A stretch of 6,092 bases of DNA from Dehalococcoidales bacterium. GTDB taxonomy: Bacteria > Chloroflexota > Dehalococcoidia > E44-bin15. The notes under the pieces are model-generated. The model was not told the origin of the DNA. It was given only the letters and a program-made list of their open reading frames with translations, and did no database searches. The translations under genes were made by a program, and so were the position numbers. Shown here one piece after another: positions 5,396 to 6,092 of this stretch. The stretch covers positions 1 to 6,092 of the forward strand of contig JAAXQM010000131.1 in the NCBI GenBank assembly GCA_012974295.1, in the 5' to 3' direction. The stretch's first letter is position 1. Every line of letters begins with the position of its first letter.

Positions 5396-6091
5396 TTATT
5401 GCCCTTTCCAAACCGGCTTTCGCTTTTCCGCAAAGGCCCTGGGGCCTTCCCTGGCATCCTCGGTCATAAAAACCTCGGCCGCAATCTTGAGTTCCAGGTT
5501 TAATGCCTCATCCATGGAAAGGTTCATGCCCTGCCTCACTGACCTCTTTATTGCCTGGATTGCGAGCGGAGCGTTTTCGCAGATCTTTTCCGCAATTTTC
5601 ACAGCGGCAGGCATCAGCTCTTCTTTCGAAACAACCTGGTTGATCAGACCAATATCGTAGGCCTGTTGAGCAGTGATGAATTCACAGGTAAACAGAATCT
5701 CCATAGCCCGTACAAAAGGGATCTGACGCGGTAACCTTACTGTCGAACCTCCGCCAGGGAAAAGGCCGCGCTTTGGCTCTGCAATAGAAAAAGTGGCATG
5801 CTCTGCTGCAATGCGAATGTCTGTACCCTGCAACATCTCCAAACCGCCTGATGAGCATATTCCATTTACCGCCCCGATAATCGGTTTCCAGATGTCTCCC
5901 TCACGAAGTACAGCTATCAGCGGTGTATTCCATGCGTACCCATCTCCCAAGAGCGACTTCTCACCACTGGCGAGCTCCTCTACATTCTCCGTAACGGCCG
6001 GGATAAACTTCTTAAGGTCTGCTCCAACGCAAAAATCCCTATCGCCTGCGCCGGTGAGAATGGCTACCCGAAGATTAGGATCGTCACGGAA
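5396..6091 (-). CDS. Enoyl-CoA hydratase/isomerase (crotonase family), N-terminus missing
   Basis: The window edge cuts the 5' end; 231 C-terminal residues are visible, about 30 fewer than a full crotonase. The frame is open to the edge, so internal TTG or ATG codons are not the start. It hydrates a trans-2-enoyl-CoA to the 3-hydroxyacyl-CoA, or a related crotonase reaction. Visible motifs are LTGAGDRDFCVGADL (oxyanion-hole strand), KPIIGAVNGICSSGGLEM (second oxyanion glycines) and FSIAEPKRGLFPGGGSTVRLPR. Two glutamates, visible residues 85 (GGLEM) and 105 (SIAEP), are 20 apart and match Glu144 and Glu164 of rat mitochondrial hydratase, so a true hydratase is plausible. The C-terminal helices (ARE...FAEKRKPVWKGQ) are normal. 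The TAA stop lies in the target duplication of MITE copy C. It would act directly after the acyl-CoA dehydrogenase in a beta-oxidation-type sequence. Confidence 0.92.
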   Translation of the reverse strand, partial: FRDDPNLRVAILTGAGDRDFCVGADLKKFIPAVTENVEELASGEKSLLGDGYAWNTPLIAVLREGDIWKPIIGAVNGICSSGGLEMLQGTDIRIAAEHATFSIAEPKRGLFPGGGSTVRLPRQIPFVRAMEILFTCEFITAQQAYDIGLINQVVSKEELMPAAVKIAEKICENAPLAIQAIKRSVRQGMNLSMDEALNLELKIAAEVFMTEDAREGPRAFAEKRKPVWKGQ

Positions 6092-6092
6092 G

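Noticed and set aside
5396..5950. Shorter enoyl-CoA hydratase starting at an internal TTG (5950)
   Set aside because: The frame continues upstream with the conserved LTGAG...FCVGADL motif to the window edge, so the TTG is internal and the gene is simply cut by the edge.

Overview
The window holds six protein-coding genes, all on the minus strand. Read in the direction of transcription (high to low coordinates) they are: an enoyl-CoA hydratase/isomerase cut by the right edge, a thiolase-fold protein, its small zinc-ribbon/OB-fold (DUF35) partner, an acyl-CoA dehydrogenase, an AMP-forming acyl-CoA synthetase, and the N-terminal half of an SRPBCC-fold protein cut by the left edge. Together they cover CoA activation, alpha,beta-dehydrogenation, hydration and carbon-carbon cleavage of an acyl-CoA. 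A 3-hydroxyacyl-CoA dehydrogenase is the only step of a beta-oxidation spiral missing here. The thiolase/DUF35 pair is of the kind used for unusual substrates (steroid side chains, benzoylsuccinyl-CoA), so a specialised degradation cluster is more likely than housekeeping fatty-acid oxidation. The substrate cannot be read from the sequence.

Base composition looks balanced (roughly half G+C by eye). Non-ATG starts occur (GTG for two genes) and ribosome-binding sites are of the AGGAG type. The gene style suits an environmental, probably anaerobic, acid-degrading bacterium such as a member of Desulfobacterota, Chloroflexota or Bacillota. I cannot choose between these.

The most striking thing is between the genes. 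A 122-125 bp element occurs three times (307-429, 3411-3535, 5272-5393), once in each of the three long intergenic gaps and always in the same orientation relative to the genes. Each copy has terminal inverted repeats (GAGACTGCTGAAA type) and is bordered by a 5-bp direct repeat: TCTCT, TATAT/TGTAT and ATTTA. Inside are three successive GC-rich hairpins. This is the anatomy of a non-coding MITE-like transposable element, and I do not recognise the family. One copy landed in the stop codon of the enoyl-CoA hydratase gene, and the target duplication preserved that stop. Another placed a -35-like hexamer 17 bp from a perfect TATAAT just upstream of the acyl-CoA dehydrogenase. The three insertions divide what looks like one ancestral operon into four blocks: hydratase / thiolase-DUF35 / dehydrogenase-synthetase / SRPBCC.
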